DNA of 64,000 nt from contig DATLFA010000050.1 of NCBI GenBank assembly GCA_035525225.1, positions 49,302 to 113,301 of the forward strand. Reading direction: 5' to 3'. Source of the stretch: DATLFA01 sp035525225. GTDB lineage: Bacteria > Actinomycetota > Acidimicrobiia > Acidimicrobiales > WLNW01. The translations under genes and the position numbers were made by a program. This document shows positions 25,776 to 33,810 of this stretch, piece after piece. The notes under the pieces were generated by a model. The model ran no database searches and was not told the DNA's origin. It saw only the letters and a program-made list of their open reading frames with translations. Positions within the stretch are counted from its first letter, which is position 1, and each line of letters begins with the position of its first letter.

Positions 25776-27155
25776 TCAGCCTCGCCGTCCGAAGCGGCGA
25801 CGCGCCGCCGGCTCGTCGGGTTCGAAGAATTTGGTCGCCTTGTCCTCGAACGCCGGATCTTCGTAACGCTCGTCGTCGGTGACTGCTTGACGCAGGCGTT
25901 CGGTGAAAAAATCGGCTCGGGCCCCCGGCTCGGGTGGCGACTTGGCGTCGCCAGGCGGCGCCAGGTTGATGCCGAACTGTGGCTGCTCCCAGCGCGCCGG
26001 CTCGAGCGCGTCGTCGGCCGGTGCGCTCACCGTCGGTTGGATCGCTCGGCGCTGCTCCGACGGCCGGAGGTTGTCCGATGCGCCGGCCATGCCCGGCAGC
26101 GTGTGCGCCGGCTCCTCGTCGGCGCCGTGAGCGAACTCGCCGTCGTCGTCATCATCATCATCGTCATCGTCATCATCGTCGTAGATCTCGTCGTCGAACG
26201 CCTCGTCGTCATCGTCGTCGTCGTCGAATTCGGCGAGGTCGTCCACGAAGTACTCGTCGTCGTCATCGTCATCGTCGGACTCGGCCGCGTAGGAGTCGGC
26301 CGGGGGCGGTGATGGCTGCGCGATGGCGAGCGGCGACAACTCCACGGACATCTCGGGGACAGGCCCCGCGTGGAGCAGATCGGGATCGTCGAGCGGCGCC
26401 CGTAAGCGGGTGAGCCCGTCGTCGAGTGCGAGGTGACGCGCCCGCACCTCGTCTTGGAGCGCCTGGGCCGACGCCGCCAGCGCATCTCGCCTTGCGTCGA
26501 TCTCGAGACGCAGCTGCGCGAGCTCGTCGTCGACATCGGCGCGCGTCGCGGTCACCACCGTTTGCAGGGAGACCACCTGGTCGTGCAGCGACCGGCGCTG
26601 GGTATCGGTGTGTCGCTCGAGGGCGTTGGCGTCGTCGAGCAGACTGCGGCGACGCGTCTCGAGTGCGCGGATCTCTTCTACGAGCGCGACGCGGGTGGAT
26701 TCGGCAGCGCGCCGCGCCTCGTCTTCGGCGGCCGCGCTCAGCGCGCGCGCGACGGCTTCGGCTTGACCGCGAATCGTTGCTGCCTCGACTTCGGCTTCGG
26801 AGACCATGGTGCGCGACCGCGCGTCCGCGTCGTCGAGCATGCCCGTCGCCTTTGCCTGCGCCTCGGTGACCAACCGGGCCGACTGCTCTTGCGCCTCGGC
26901 GACGGCGGCATCGGCGGTGCGTTGCGCGAGCACGAGCGTGCGCCGTAGGACATCTTCTGATTCGCTGCGGCCGGCCGCGACCAACGCACGCGCTTCGGCG
27001 CGCTCGGCGCGCTCGATCGCCTCCATGAGACGACCCTGCAGTTGAGCCACCGCTTCGGCCCAGCGCTGTTTGTAATCCTCTACTTCTTCTTTGTTGTATC
27101 CGCGGAGAGATTCGTGGAACGTCGTTTCACGAATGAGCTGCGGCGTAATGTCCAT
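25776..27155 (-). CDS. divIVA: DivIVA-like polar growth / division protein with a poly-aspartate stretch
   Basis: This 459-residue protein begins with the DivIVA domain: TPQLIRETTFHESLRGYNK and EEVEDYKQRWAEAVAQLQ. About 200 residues of alanine- and glutamate-rich coiled coil follow, with repeated ATIRGQAEAVARAL-type heptads. The second half has an unusually acidic tract, with three aspartate runs of 7 to 13 residues near positions 295-350, and then a proline-rich tail. DivIVA proteins mark negatively curved membrane and recruit cell-wall machinery. ATG 27155 places the domain at the N-terminus; an upstream in-frame start adds only basic residues. Confidence 0.88.
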   Translation of the reverse strand: MDITPQLIRETTFHESLRGYNKEEVEDYKQRWAEAVAQLQGRLMEAIERAERAEARALVAAGRSESEDVLRRTLVLAQRTADAAVAEAQEQSARLVTEAQAKATGMLDDADARSRTMVSEAEVEAATIRGQAEAVARALSAAAEDEARRAAESTRVALVEEIRALETRRRSLLDDANALERHTDTQRRSLHDQVVSLQTVVTATRADVDDELAQLRLEIDARRDALAASAQALQDEVRARHLALDDGLTRLRAPLDDPDLLHAGPVPEMSVELSPLAIAQPSPPPADSYAAESDDDDDDDEYFVDDLAEFDDDDDDDEAFDDEIYDDDDDDDDDDDDDGEFAHGADEEPAHTLPGMAGASDNLRPSEQRRAIQPTVSAPADDALEPARWEQPQFGINLAPPGDAKSPPEPGARADFFTERLRQAVTDDERYEDPAFEDKATKFFEPDEPAARRRFGRRG

Positions 27156-27237
27156 CGCGCGATCGTACCGCCGCCGCACTACGAACCGAGGGACACTGAA
27201 ATCTGGGGGCCCTGCGTGGGGACCCTGCGTACGACCC

Positions 27238-27265
27238 CTGCTCTCGAGCCCTGCTTCGGGAGCAG
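27238..27265 (-). terminator. Hairpin between sepF and divIVA (terminator or attenuator)
   Basis: CTGCTCTCGA pairs with TCGGGAGCAG with one wobble, around an 8-nt loop. It starts five bases after the sepF stop on the minus strand, in a 114-bp gap where the rest of the cluster has almost none. There is no U-run, so partial termination or RNA processing is as likely. Confidence 0.45.
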
Positions 27266-27269
27266 TGCG

Positions 27270-27809
27270 CTACGACCCGGGCCGTTCGGAGAGTCGACGC
27301 CGGTCTTCGGGGGAAACCTCGACGTTGGCCGGAATCAGCAAGTACACGCCGTTGGTGATCTTTTCCATCTGGCCGCCCAGGGCGTAACAGACACCGCTGG
27401 CGAAGTCGATCAGCCGGCGTGCGAGGTCGCGATCGAGGCCGAAGAGGTTGAGGATGACGGGCTGATTCTGCTTGAAGCGATCGCCCACCTCTTGTGCCGC
27501 GTTGAACGACGACGGCGCGATCGTGTGGGGCTTGGCCGCGGCCGCCTTGGGGAGCGGCCGCACGACCGACGAGCGCATGGGGCGCAATTCGACCGCCTCG
27601 GGCACGTCTCGACCCGAGATACCCGACGACGCGGTGATGGGTACTGCTCGCACGGTGCGGTTGACCACGTCTGGCTGGCTGGGCGGCGTCGGTCGATTGA
27701 CGATGCGCACCTCAGGGTCGGGGCCGGACGGATCGTCGTACGCGCTGTCGTACTCTTCGTCGGGCGCGAGCCCGAGATACAACATCGTTCTCTTCAACAT
27801 CGACGCCAT
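27270..27809 (-). CDS. sepF: Cell division protein SepF
   Basis: This 179-residue FtsZ-binding protein has an N-terminal MLKRTMLYLGL amphipathic helix for membrane binding. A variable acidic and proline-rich linker follows, and then the SepF core: SSFNAAQEVGDRFKQNQPVI, LIDFASGVCYALGGQMEKI and TNGVYLLIPANVEV. It anchors FtsZ to the membrane in bacteria without FtsA, and no ftsA is present here. It is downstream of the yggS-like gene in the dcw cluster. Confidence 0.95.
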   Translation of the reverse strand: MASMLKRTMLYLGLAPDEEYDSAYDDPSGPDPEVRIVNRPTPPSQPDVVNRTVRAVPITASSGISGRDVPEAVELRPMRSSVVRPLPKAAAAKPHTIAPSSFNAAQEVGDRFKQNQPVILNLFGLDRDLARRLIDFASGVCYALGGQMEKITNGVYLLIPANVEVSPEDRRRLSERPGS

Positions 27810-27874
27810 GCGACCCTCCGGACAGGAGTGTAGTTGGCCGATAGCACATCGAGAAGGGCACGAATGCCCAGAAT

Positions 27875-28585
27875 TCAGCCGCGCGGACCGAACAATCGAG
27901 ATCCGATGCGCACGATGGTTGCGCCTTCGTCGACCGCGACCTCGAAATCCGCCGACATCCCCATCGAGCAGTCGGCCAGGCCCAGATCGTCGGCCATGCG
28001 CCGCAGCAGTCGAAACGCCGGCCGGGCGGCTTCCGCGGGGCCGGCGGGCCCGACGGTCATGAGCCCAGCCACCGACAGGTCGAGCGCCTGGCAGCCGGCG
28101 ACGAGCGCCGGCGCCTCACCCGGTTCGCAACCGCCCTTTTGCTCTTCGCCCGTGGTGTTTACCTGCACCAGCACTCGGGCTGCGGGCTGGCGACGCGCCA
28201 CCTCGCGGGCCAACTCGAGTCGATCGACCGTCTGCCACAGCGCGACGCCCAACGGAACGAGCACCTTCACCTTGTTGCGCTGGAGTTGGCCGATGAAGTG
28301 CCACGGCACCCGCTCTGAAAAGGGCCGCTCGGGCCCTGCTACCCGCTCTGAAAAGGGCCGCTCGGGCCCTGCCTCGAGCGCGTCGAGCGCGGCGGCTTTC
28401 GCCACCATCTCCTGCGCGTAGTTCTCTCCGATGCCGTCGGCGCCGGCGGCAAGGGCGGCAGCGACCGCCTGCTCATCGAACGCTTTGGTCACGGCCACGA
28501 GTCTCACCCGTCGATCGGTCCGCTCGCTGATCGCGGCGCGCACGTCCGCGATGTTGCGAGCGACCAGTGCCGCGTCGATGGTCAT
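27875..28585 (-). CDS. yggS: YggS/PLPBP-family PLP-binding protein with an in-frame repeat insertion
   Basis: This 236-residue member of the alanine-racemase-fold PLP homeostasis family has LVAVTKAFDEQAV with the PLP lysine, IGENYAQEM, WHFIGQLQRNK, LVQVNTTGEEQKGG and SMGMSADFEVAVDEGATIVRIGSRLFG (given in part as MGMSADFE). Between the helix ending DALE and WHFIG are two exact copies of AGPERPFSERV. They are encoded by two copies of the genome's 33-bp hairpin element. The frame is kept, so the protein gains 22 residues next to the active-site strand. The ATG at 28585 overlaps the pgeF stop by four bases. Confidence 0.9.
   Translation of the reverse strand: MTIDAALVARNIADVRAAISERTDRRVRLVAVTKAFDEQAVAAALAAGADGIGENYAQEMVAKAAALDALEAGPERPFSERVAGPERPFSERVPWHFIGQLQRNKVKVLVPLGVALWQTVDRLELAREVARRQPAARVLVQVNTTGEEQKGGCEPGEAPALVAGCQALDLSVAGLMTVGPAGPAEAARPAFRLLRRMADDLGLADCSMGMSADFEVAVDEGATIVRIGSRLFGPRG
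28308..28372. repeat. Dispersed hairpin element, two 33-bp copies inside yggS (site 4)
   Basis: Two exact 33-bp units carry GGGCC-GCTCG-GGCCC. Since 33 is divisible by three and the units have no stop in this frame, they are translated as two 11-residue repeats in the yggS product. The other sites are outside genes or overlap a stop codon. Confidence 0.85.
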
Positions 28586-29280
28586 CGGCTCGCCTGCGCT
28601 CGCCACAGCACCATCACGTGGCGCTCGCGCTCCGCGCGGGCGCGATGGCTGAAGTATTCCTGCGAACAGCACGCGGTGCACTGATCGATGCGGTCGGCCA
28701 CTTCCACGCCGGCGCGCTGCAACGCGGAGGCAACCGCCGCGGGCAGATCCATCGCGACGGCGCCATCTCGAGTGACGCCGACCGCGCGGTCGCCGACGAC
28801 GGCAATGACGCTCGCCAAGTCGTCCCGCCCGAACTCGTAGCACTCGGCGTGGATGCACGGCCCGACAATGGCGCGCAGGTCGAGTGCGCCGAGGGCCCGC
28901 ATCGCATCGGCACACTCCGCGACGACACCTACGACGAGACCGTGCCAGCCCGCGTGCACGGCGCCGAGAACTCCGTTGCTCGAATAGATCGCGATCGGTG
29001 CACAGTCGGCGGTTCGGATCGTGAGTGGCGCATCCATGCAGGAGGTCACCGCTGCATCGGCCGGCGCTCCACATTGCTCGCCCGGCGCGTCGACGATCAC
29101 CACGGTCGCGCCATGTACCTGACGCAGCCATGTGTACGCGCCCGAAGGACCGACGCCCGGCGGCGCGGGGCCGACGACGAAGTCACCTTCTGGGTCCAGC
29201 GCGAAGTCACCGTCTTGGCGCAGCGAGAACGCGGCGTGGACGACGCTGCCGTCGCCGAGCGCGACAGAGCGGAGCAACAC
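28582..29280 (-). CDS. pgeF: Laccase-domain protein / peptidoglycan editing factor PgeF
   Basis: This 232-residue protein starts at GTG 29280. The copper/zinc-ligand motifs of the YfiH family are present: WLRQVHGATVV with one histidine, TIRTADCAPIAIYS with the cysteine, and GAVHAGWHGLV with the last histidine. GPCIHAECYEFG follows. Family members have been shown either to remove wrong amino acids from peptidoglycan precursors or to act on purine nucleosides. The place between ftsZ and yggS is the standard actinobacterial one and favours the cell-wall role. Confidence 0.92.
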   Translation of the reverse strand: MLLRSVALGDGSVVHAAFSLRQDGDFALDPEGDFVVGPAPPGVGPSGAYTWLRQVHGATVVIVDAPGEQCGAPADAAVTSCMDAPLTIRTADCAPIAIYSSNGVLGAVHAGWHGLVVGVVAECADAMRALGALDLRAIVGPCIHAECYEFGRDDLASVIAVVGDRAVGVTRDGAVAMDLPAAVASALQRAGVEVADRIDQCTACCSQEYFSHRARAERERHVMVLWRAQASR

Positions 29281-29289
29281 CGCGAGTGG

Positions 29290-30396
29290 TTACTTCAAGA
29301 AGGACGGCACGTCGAAGTCGTCGTCGCCGTCGTTGAAGTCGTCGGCTTCGGCAAACGGATCGGCGATCGGCCGGTCTTCGAAACCGCCGCCGGACGTCGC
29401 CGGCGAACGTGTTGCCGAGCGCACGGTCTTGGCGGTGCGGGGATCGTCGTAGCGGTCGAATCCGGCGGCGATCACCGTGACGCGGATCTCGTCGCCCATC
29501 TCGTCGTCGATGACGGCACCGAAGATGATGTTGGCGTCGGGATGGGCCACGCCGTGGATGATCTCGGCCGCTTCGTTGACCTCGAACAGGGTCATGTCGC
29601 TGCCGCCGGAGATGTTGAGCAAGATGCCGCGGGCGCCCTCGATCGACGCTTCGAGCAAAGGGCTCGAGATGGCGGAACGGGCCGCCGACACCGCGCGGCC
29701 GTCGCCCCGCGAATGGCCGATGCCCATGAGGGCGGAGCCGGCGTCTTTCATGATCATCCGGACATCGGCGAAATCAGTGTTGATCAAACCAGGTGTCGTG
29801 ATGAGGTCGGTGATGCCTTGCACACCTTGCAACAACACTTCGTCGGCCATCTTGAACGCGTTCAGCACCGACGTCTTCTCGTTGGCCACCGTGAGCAGCC
29901 GATCGTTCGGGATGACGATGAGCGTGTCGACCTTTTCCTTGAGCCGCTGGATGCCGCCCTCTGCCTGCACCGAACGCCGCCGTCCCTCGAAGCTGAACGG
30001 CCGGGTGACCACACCGATGGTGAGCGCCCCGATGCCCTTCGACACCTCGGCGATCACGGGGGCCGCGCCGGTACCGGTGCCGCCACCTTTGCCGGCCGTG
30101 ATGAAGATCATGTCGGCGCCCTGGAGCGCCTGCTCGATCTCGTTGCGATGATCGTCCGCGGCCTGACGCCCCACCTCGGGGTCGCTACCGGCGCCGAGGC
30201 CCCTCGTCAGCTCGCGACCGATGTCGAGCTTGACGTCGGCGTCGCTCATCAACAGGGCCTGCGCGTCGGTGTTGACCGCGATGAACTCGACGCCCTTGAG
30301 CCCGGCGTCGATCATGCGGTTCACCGCGTTGACCCCGCCGCCGCCTACGCCGACGACTTTGATCACCGCGAGATAGTTCTGTGGGTTGCCCGGCAT
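29290..30396 (-). CDS. ftsZ: Cell division GTPase FtsZ
   Basis: This 368-residue tubulin homologue has the GTP-binding motif GGGTGTG at residues 104-110, the T7-loop sequence INTDFADVRMIM, and the C-terminal peptide DDFDVPSFLK that binds SepF and other partners. The short acidic linker before it is rich in aspartate. It assembles the Z ring at midcell. It starts with ATG 30396 after a 197-bp gap that separates it from ftsQ, the only sizeable gap in this part of the cluster. The gap probably holds a dedicated ftsZ promoter. Confidence 0.97.
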   Translation of the reverse strand: MPGNPQNYLAVIKVVGVGGGGVNAVNRMIDAGLKGVEFIAVNTDAQALLMSDADVKLDIGRELTRGLGAGSDPEVGRQAADDHRNEIEQALQGADMIFITAGKGGGTGTGAAPVIAEVSKGIGALTIGVVTRPFSFEGRRRSVQAEGGIQRLKEKVDTLIVIPNDRLLTVANEKTSVLNAFKMADEVLLQGVQGITDLITTPGLINTDFADVRMIMKDAGSALMGIGHSRGDGRAVSAARSAISSPLLEASIEGARGILLNISGGSDMTLFEVNEAAEIIHGVAHPDANIIFGAVIDDEMGDEIRVTVIAAGFDRYDDPRTAKTVRSATRSPATSGGGFEDRPIADPFAEADDFNDGDDDFDVPSFLK

Positions 30397-30593
30397 TTGT
30401 GACGCGACCTCCAGGGGTATGCCGACCGCCCGAGGTGACCGGTGCGAGCTGGCCCATTGCCATGCGCCAAGATTGTGCGCCGGCCGCCGGCGGTACCGAC
30501 TGACGGTACTTGAATCGCGACCTCAACGGGCGGAACAGCGCAGCACAATCAGCTTTTTCCCGCTCTCGGCGCCCGGAACCTGGATCGCGGGGC

Positions 30594-31439
30594 TCATCGG
30601 ACGCAATTGGGGACCCGTGCGACCGACGGATTGTGCACCGCGCTGATGTCGATCCGGCAGATGCCTTTCAGATCAACCCGTGTCAATACGGTGGCGAGAT
30701 CGATGAGCTTCTCGCTGATGCGCACCGCGTCGCCGAAGATGACGGGCACGTCGTCGCGCAACCGCAGTTGCGGCGAACCATCGGGACCGGCGGTGAGCGA
30801 ATTCACCCAGGCCGAGAGCTCGGGGGTCAACTGCACGGCGACCGAGAGCAACGACGCCACGTGCGGTTGGGTCTCTCCCGGGGCGACGGGGGGATCGATC
30901 ACGATGAGCTTCGGCAACCCCGAAGGGGCCGAGTCGACCCGTTCGAGCACCCGCGCCGTCTTGTCCACGAGCACGATGCCGTCGGGAGTGCGCACCGACG
31001 CCACCGGGATACGTTCGACGATGCGCACCGCGACGGTGGACGGCCATTGCCGCGAAACCTTGACTTCGCCTACCCACGGCAAGGCCGCGATGGCCGTGCG
31101 GGCGGCGTTCAGGTCGAGGTCGGTCATGGCGACGTGGGTTTGCAGGCCCGACGCCTCGCGCACCGCGTCGGGCGAGGTGTGCTCGACGCCGCTCACTTCG
31201 ATGCGCTCGAGGTCGAGCAGCGGGCTGCGCGTCAGCCCGTAGCCGCCGAAGATGGCGCACAGTACGAACACGGTCATCGCGAAGATCATCTGGCGGCGCG
31301 TGATGCGCTCGCCCAGATTGGCAAGCCATGGCGTCGCCGGTTGCCAATCGTCGTCGGGCAGCTCGGCGAAGCGAACCGTCTGACGGGGCGTCGGGCGCGG
31401 GTTGGGTTGGTCGATCTCGACCTCTCGTTGGTCGGTCAT
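30594..31439 (-). CDS. ftsQ: Cell division protein FtsQ/DivIB
   Basis: This 281-residue protein has a cytoplasmic N-terminus, one membrane segment (MIFAMTVFVLCAIFGGYGL), then a POTRA domain that begins LLDLERIEVSGVEHTSPDAV and a beta domain with PSTVAVRIVERIPVASV and DGIVLVDKTARVLERVD. This is the standard FtsQ layout. It links FtsL and the DivIC-type protein to septal wall synthesis. It lies 8 bp after murB and before the long ftsZ leader. Confidence 0.93.
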   Translation of the reverse strand: MTDQREVEIDQPNPRPTPRQTVRFAELPDDDWQPATPWLANLGERITRRQMIFAMTVFVLCAIFGGYGLTRSPLLDLERIEVSGVEHTSPDAVREASGLQTHVAMTDLDLNAARTAIAALPWVGEVKVSRQWPSTVAVRIVERIPVASVRTPDGIVLVDKTARVLERVDSAPSGLPKLIVIDPPVAPGETQPHVASLLSVAVQLTPELSAWVNSLTAGPDGSPQLRLRDDVPVIFGDAVRISEKLIDLATVLTRVDLKGICRIDISAVHNPSVARVPNCVR

Positions 31440-31447
31440 TTTCGCCT

Positions 31448-32380
31448 TCAGAGTCCTTCCTCGAAGCCCACGAGCTGCGTCTCGGCGGTCAGTTCGACCC
31501 GGTGCGCGTCTCGCACGCGCCGGCGCACTTCGCGCATCAGCGCGAAGACGTCATCGGCCGAGCCACCGTCGTCGGCGATGAAGAAGTTCGCATGCTTGCT
31601 CGACACGTGTGCGCTCCCGATACGAAGACCCTTGCAGCCCGCAGCGTCGATCAATCGGCCGGCGGAATCACCGGGCGGGTTGGTGAAAACCGAGCCGGCA
31701 TTCTGGCCACCCGGTTGATTCTCGCGCCGCCAGCGCACGATCTCGGCGATCTCGTTCTCGCTGCGGATCGAATCGCCCCGCGCGAGCGCGAAGCGCGCTT
31801 CGACCACGACATCGCACGGCGTGAGGTTCGAATGGCGATAGCGCAAATCGAGTTGGTTCGCCGGCCTCGTGGTGTGCGTGGCGTGGCGAAGGTCGACGAT
31901 GTCGACCGAGACCAAGGTGCGCGCGATGTCCGAACCGTGGCCGCCCGCGTTCATCCGCACCGCGCCGCCGATGGTGCCGGGCACGCCGACGGCCCATTCG
32001 AAACCGGCGAGGCCGGCGGCTGCGCTTCGGCGAGCCGCGACGGGCAGGCGCGTGGCTCCGCCGACCCGCAGCTCGTTGCCGATGAGCCCGATGAACTCGA
32101 AGGTACCGCCGAGCACGATGGCGATCCCGCGGAAACCCCGGTCGGATACGAGCAGATTCGATCCGTTGCCGATCACGACCACGTCGATGCCCGACAGCGC
32201 AACGACCCGCGCGACCTCGTCGAGGTCATCGGATTCCTCGCACGTCACGAACAGGTCGGCCGCGCCGCCCACGCGATAGGTCGTCAACGAACCGATGTCG
32301 CGGTCGGACTCGAGCCTCAGCGCGTGCGACGACCGCTCGAACGCGTCACGCGCGCAGGCGACTGCGTCGGCACCGGTCAC
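31448..32380 (-). CDS. murB: UDP-N-acetylmuramate dehydrogenase MurB
   Basis: This 310-residue flavoenzyme reduces UDP-GlcNAc-enolpyruvate to UDP-MurNAc. Visible motifs are TTYRVGGAADLF and GNGSNLLVSD in the FAD domain, GVPGTIGGAVRMNAGGHG, and the catalytic serine in NAGSVFTNP. GTG 32380 overlaps the murC stop (GTGA), which shows translational coupling. An upstream in-frame extension that lies wholly within murC was rejected. Confidence 0.94.
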   Translation of the reverse strand: MTGADAVACARDAFERSSHALRLESDRDIGSLTTYRVGGAADLFVTCEESDDLDEVARVVALSGIDVVVIGNGSNLLVSDRGFRGIAIVLGGTFEFIGLIGNELRVGGATRLPVAARRSAAAGLAGFEWAVGVPGTIGGAVRMNAGGHGSDIARTLVSVDIVDLRHATHTTRPANQLDLRYRHSNLTPCDVVVEARFALARGDSIRSENEIAEIVRWRRENQPGGQNAGSVFTNPPGDSAGRLIDAAGCKGLRIGSAHVSSKHANFFIADDGGSADDVFALMREVRRRVRDAHRVELTAETQLVGFEEGL

Positions 32381-33810
32381 CGGGCGACCGCCGGATGCCG
32401 GGCGGCCAACAGGGCCTGCAACTCGCCGGGCAGCAACGTGAGATCGCCGGCACCGAGGGTGAGGCACAGATCACCGGGCCGCAACTCATCGAGGAGGTAG
32501 TGCACCACGTCGCGCCGGAACGGCAGGTAGGCGACACGGGCCCACGCGTGCTCGTCGAGTACGGCGTTGACGATGAGCTTGCCCGTGATGCCCGGGATGG
32601 GTCGTTCGTTGGACGCATACACGTCGGTCACGACGAGTAGATCGGCATCGACGAAGGCGTCGGCAAAGCTCTGCCACAGCGAGCGGGTGCGGGTGTAACG
32701 ATGGGGCTGGAACACGCACACCACACGGCGATAGTTCCCGAAGCGAGCGGCCTCGAGCGCGGCGCGCACTTCGGTCGCAAGGTGCGCGTAGTCGTCCACG
32801 AACGAGATCCCGGCGACCTCACCACGATGCTCGAATCGTCGAGCCACACCGCCGAAGCGACCGAGCGCGCGGCGGGCCGCGTCGAACGAGGCGCCGGTCT
32901 CGAGTGCGACGGTCATCGCTGCCGTCGCGTTGCGCAAGTTGTGCAAGCCGGGCACCGGGAGCTCGATCACTCCCATCTCGACGCCATCGCGAACGAGACG
33001 CGCGCTCGTGCTCTGCGAACCGCGCTCGATGGCGGTGATGCGCACGTCCGCGTCGTCCGCGGTGCCGTACGAGACCAGCTCGATACCGTCGGCGCGTAAG
33101 CGCTCGATGAGCGTGCGGGTGTTGGCGTCGTCGGCGCACAGCACCCGTGCGCCGGTGGCGGCGCGGGCGAAACGCTCGAACGCGGACTCGAGGTTGTCGA
33201 AGCCGCCGTAATGGTCGAGATGATCGGGCTCGATGTTGGTGATGACGACGGTGTCGGCACCGATCTCGAGGAAGCTGCCGTCGCTCTCGTCGGCTTCGAC
33301 GACGAACAGCTCGCCAGTGTCCCAGACCGCGCCCGATCCGATCTCGTTGACATCGCCCCCGATGATGAACGACGGGCGCAGCCCGGCCTCCACGAGGACC
33401 AGCGCGAGCATCGAAGAGGTCGTCGTCTTCCCGTGCGTGCCGGCGACCGCGATCGACCGGCGCGTGCGAGCCAACAACGCCAAGATCTGCGCCCGGCGCA
33501 ACACGGGTATGCCCTGCGCCCGTGCCGCGCGGATCTCGGGGTTGTGCTTCGGGATCGCCGTCGACACGGTGACGAGCTGTGCATCACCCAGGTGGGCCGC
33601 GCCATGGCCGACCGCGACGCGGACGCCGAGGGCGCGCAGCCGATCGAGGCCCGGCGACTCCTTCAGGTCCGTACCGGACACCTGGTGTCCCATCGCGGCG
33701 AGCACCGACGCGATCGCGCTCATGCCGGCGCCGCCGATGCCCACGATGTGAATTCGTAGGGCCGCCGAGAGATCGAAGCCGTCCGCTGACGTTCCTCCGT
33801 GTTCGCTCAC
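32377..33810 (-). CDS. murC: UDP-N-acetylmuramate--L-alanine ligase MurC
   Basis: This 477-residue Mur ligase has an N-terminal Rossmann motif (HIVGIGGAGMSAIA), the ATP P-loop GTHGKTTTSSMLA, the central EADESDGSFL and the C-terminal VCVFQPHRYTRT. It adds the first L-alanine of the stem peptide. It overlaps murG by four bases at its start and murB by three at its stop. Confidence 0.96.
   Translation of the reverse strand: MSEHGGTSADGFDLSAALRIHIVGIGGAGMSAIASVLAAMGHQVSGTDLKESPGLDRLRALGVRVAVGHGAAHLGDAQLVTVSTAIPKHNPEIRAARAQGIPVLRRAQILALLARTRRSIAVAGTHGKTTTSSMLALVLVEAGLRPSFIIGGDVNEIGSGAVWDTGELFVVEADESDGSFLEIGADTVVITNIEPDHLDHYGGFDNLESAFERFARAATGARVLCADDANTRTLIERLRADGIELVSYGTADDADVRITAIERGSQSTSARLVRDGVEMGVIELPVPGLHNLRNATAAMTVALETGASFDAARRALGRFGGVARRFEHRGEVAGISFVDDYAHLATEVRAALEAARFGNYRRVVCVFQPHRYTRTRSLWQSFADAFVDADLLVVTDVYASNERPIPGITGKLIVNAVLDEHAWARVAYLPFRRDVVHYLLDELRPGDLCLTLGAGDLTLLPGELQALLAARHPAVAR

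Noticed and set aside
26138..26280. Poly-aspartate tract as an assembly artefact
   Set aside because: GAC and GAT codons alternate irregularly and the frame continues on both sides, so a simple repeat collapse or slippage error is unlikely.
28567..30402. A 611-codon plus-strand open frame opposite ftsZ and pgeF
   Set aside because: Its product is Arg/His/Asp-rich with no family similarity, while the minus strand holds two clear conserved genes. Such antisense frames are common at this GC content.
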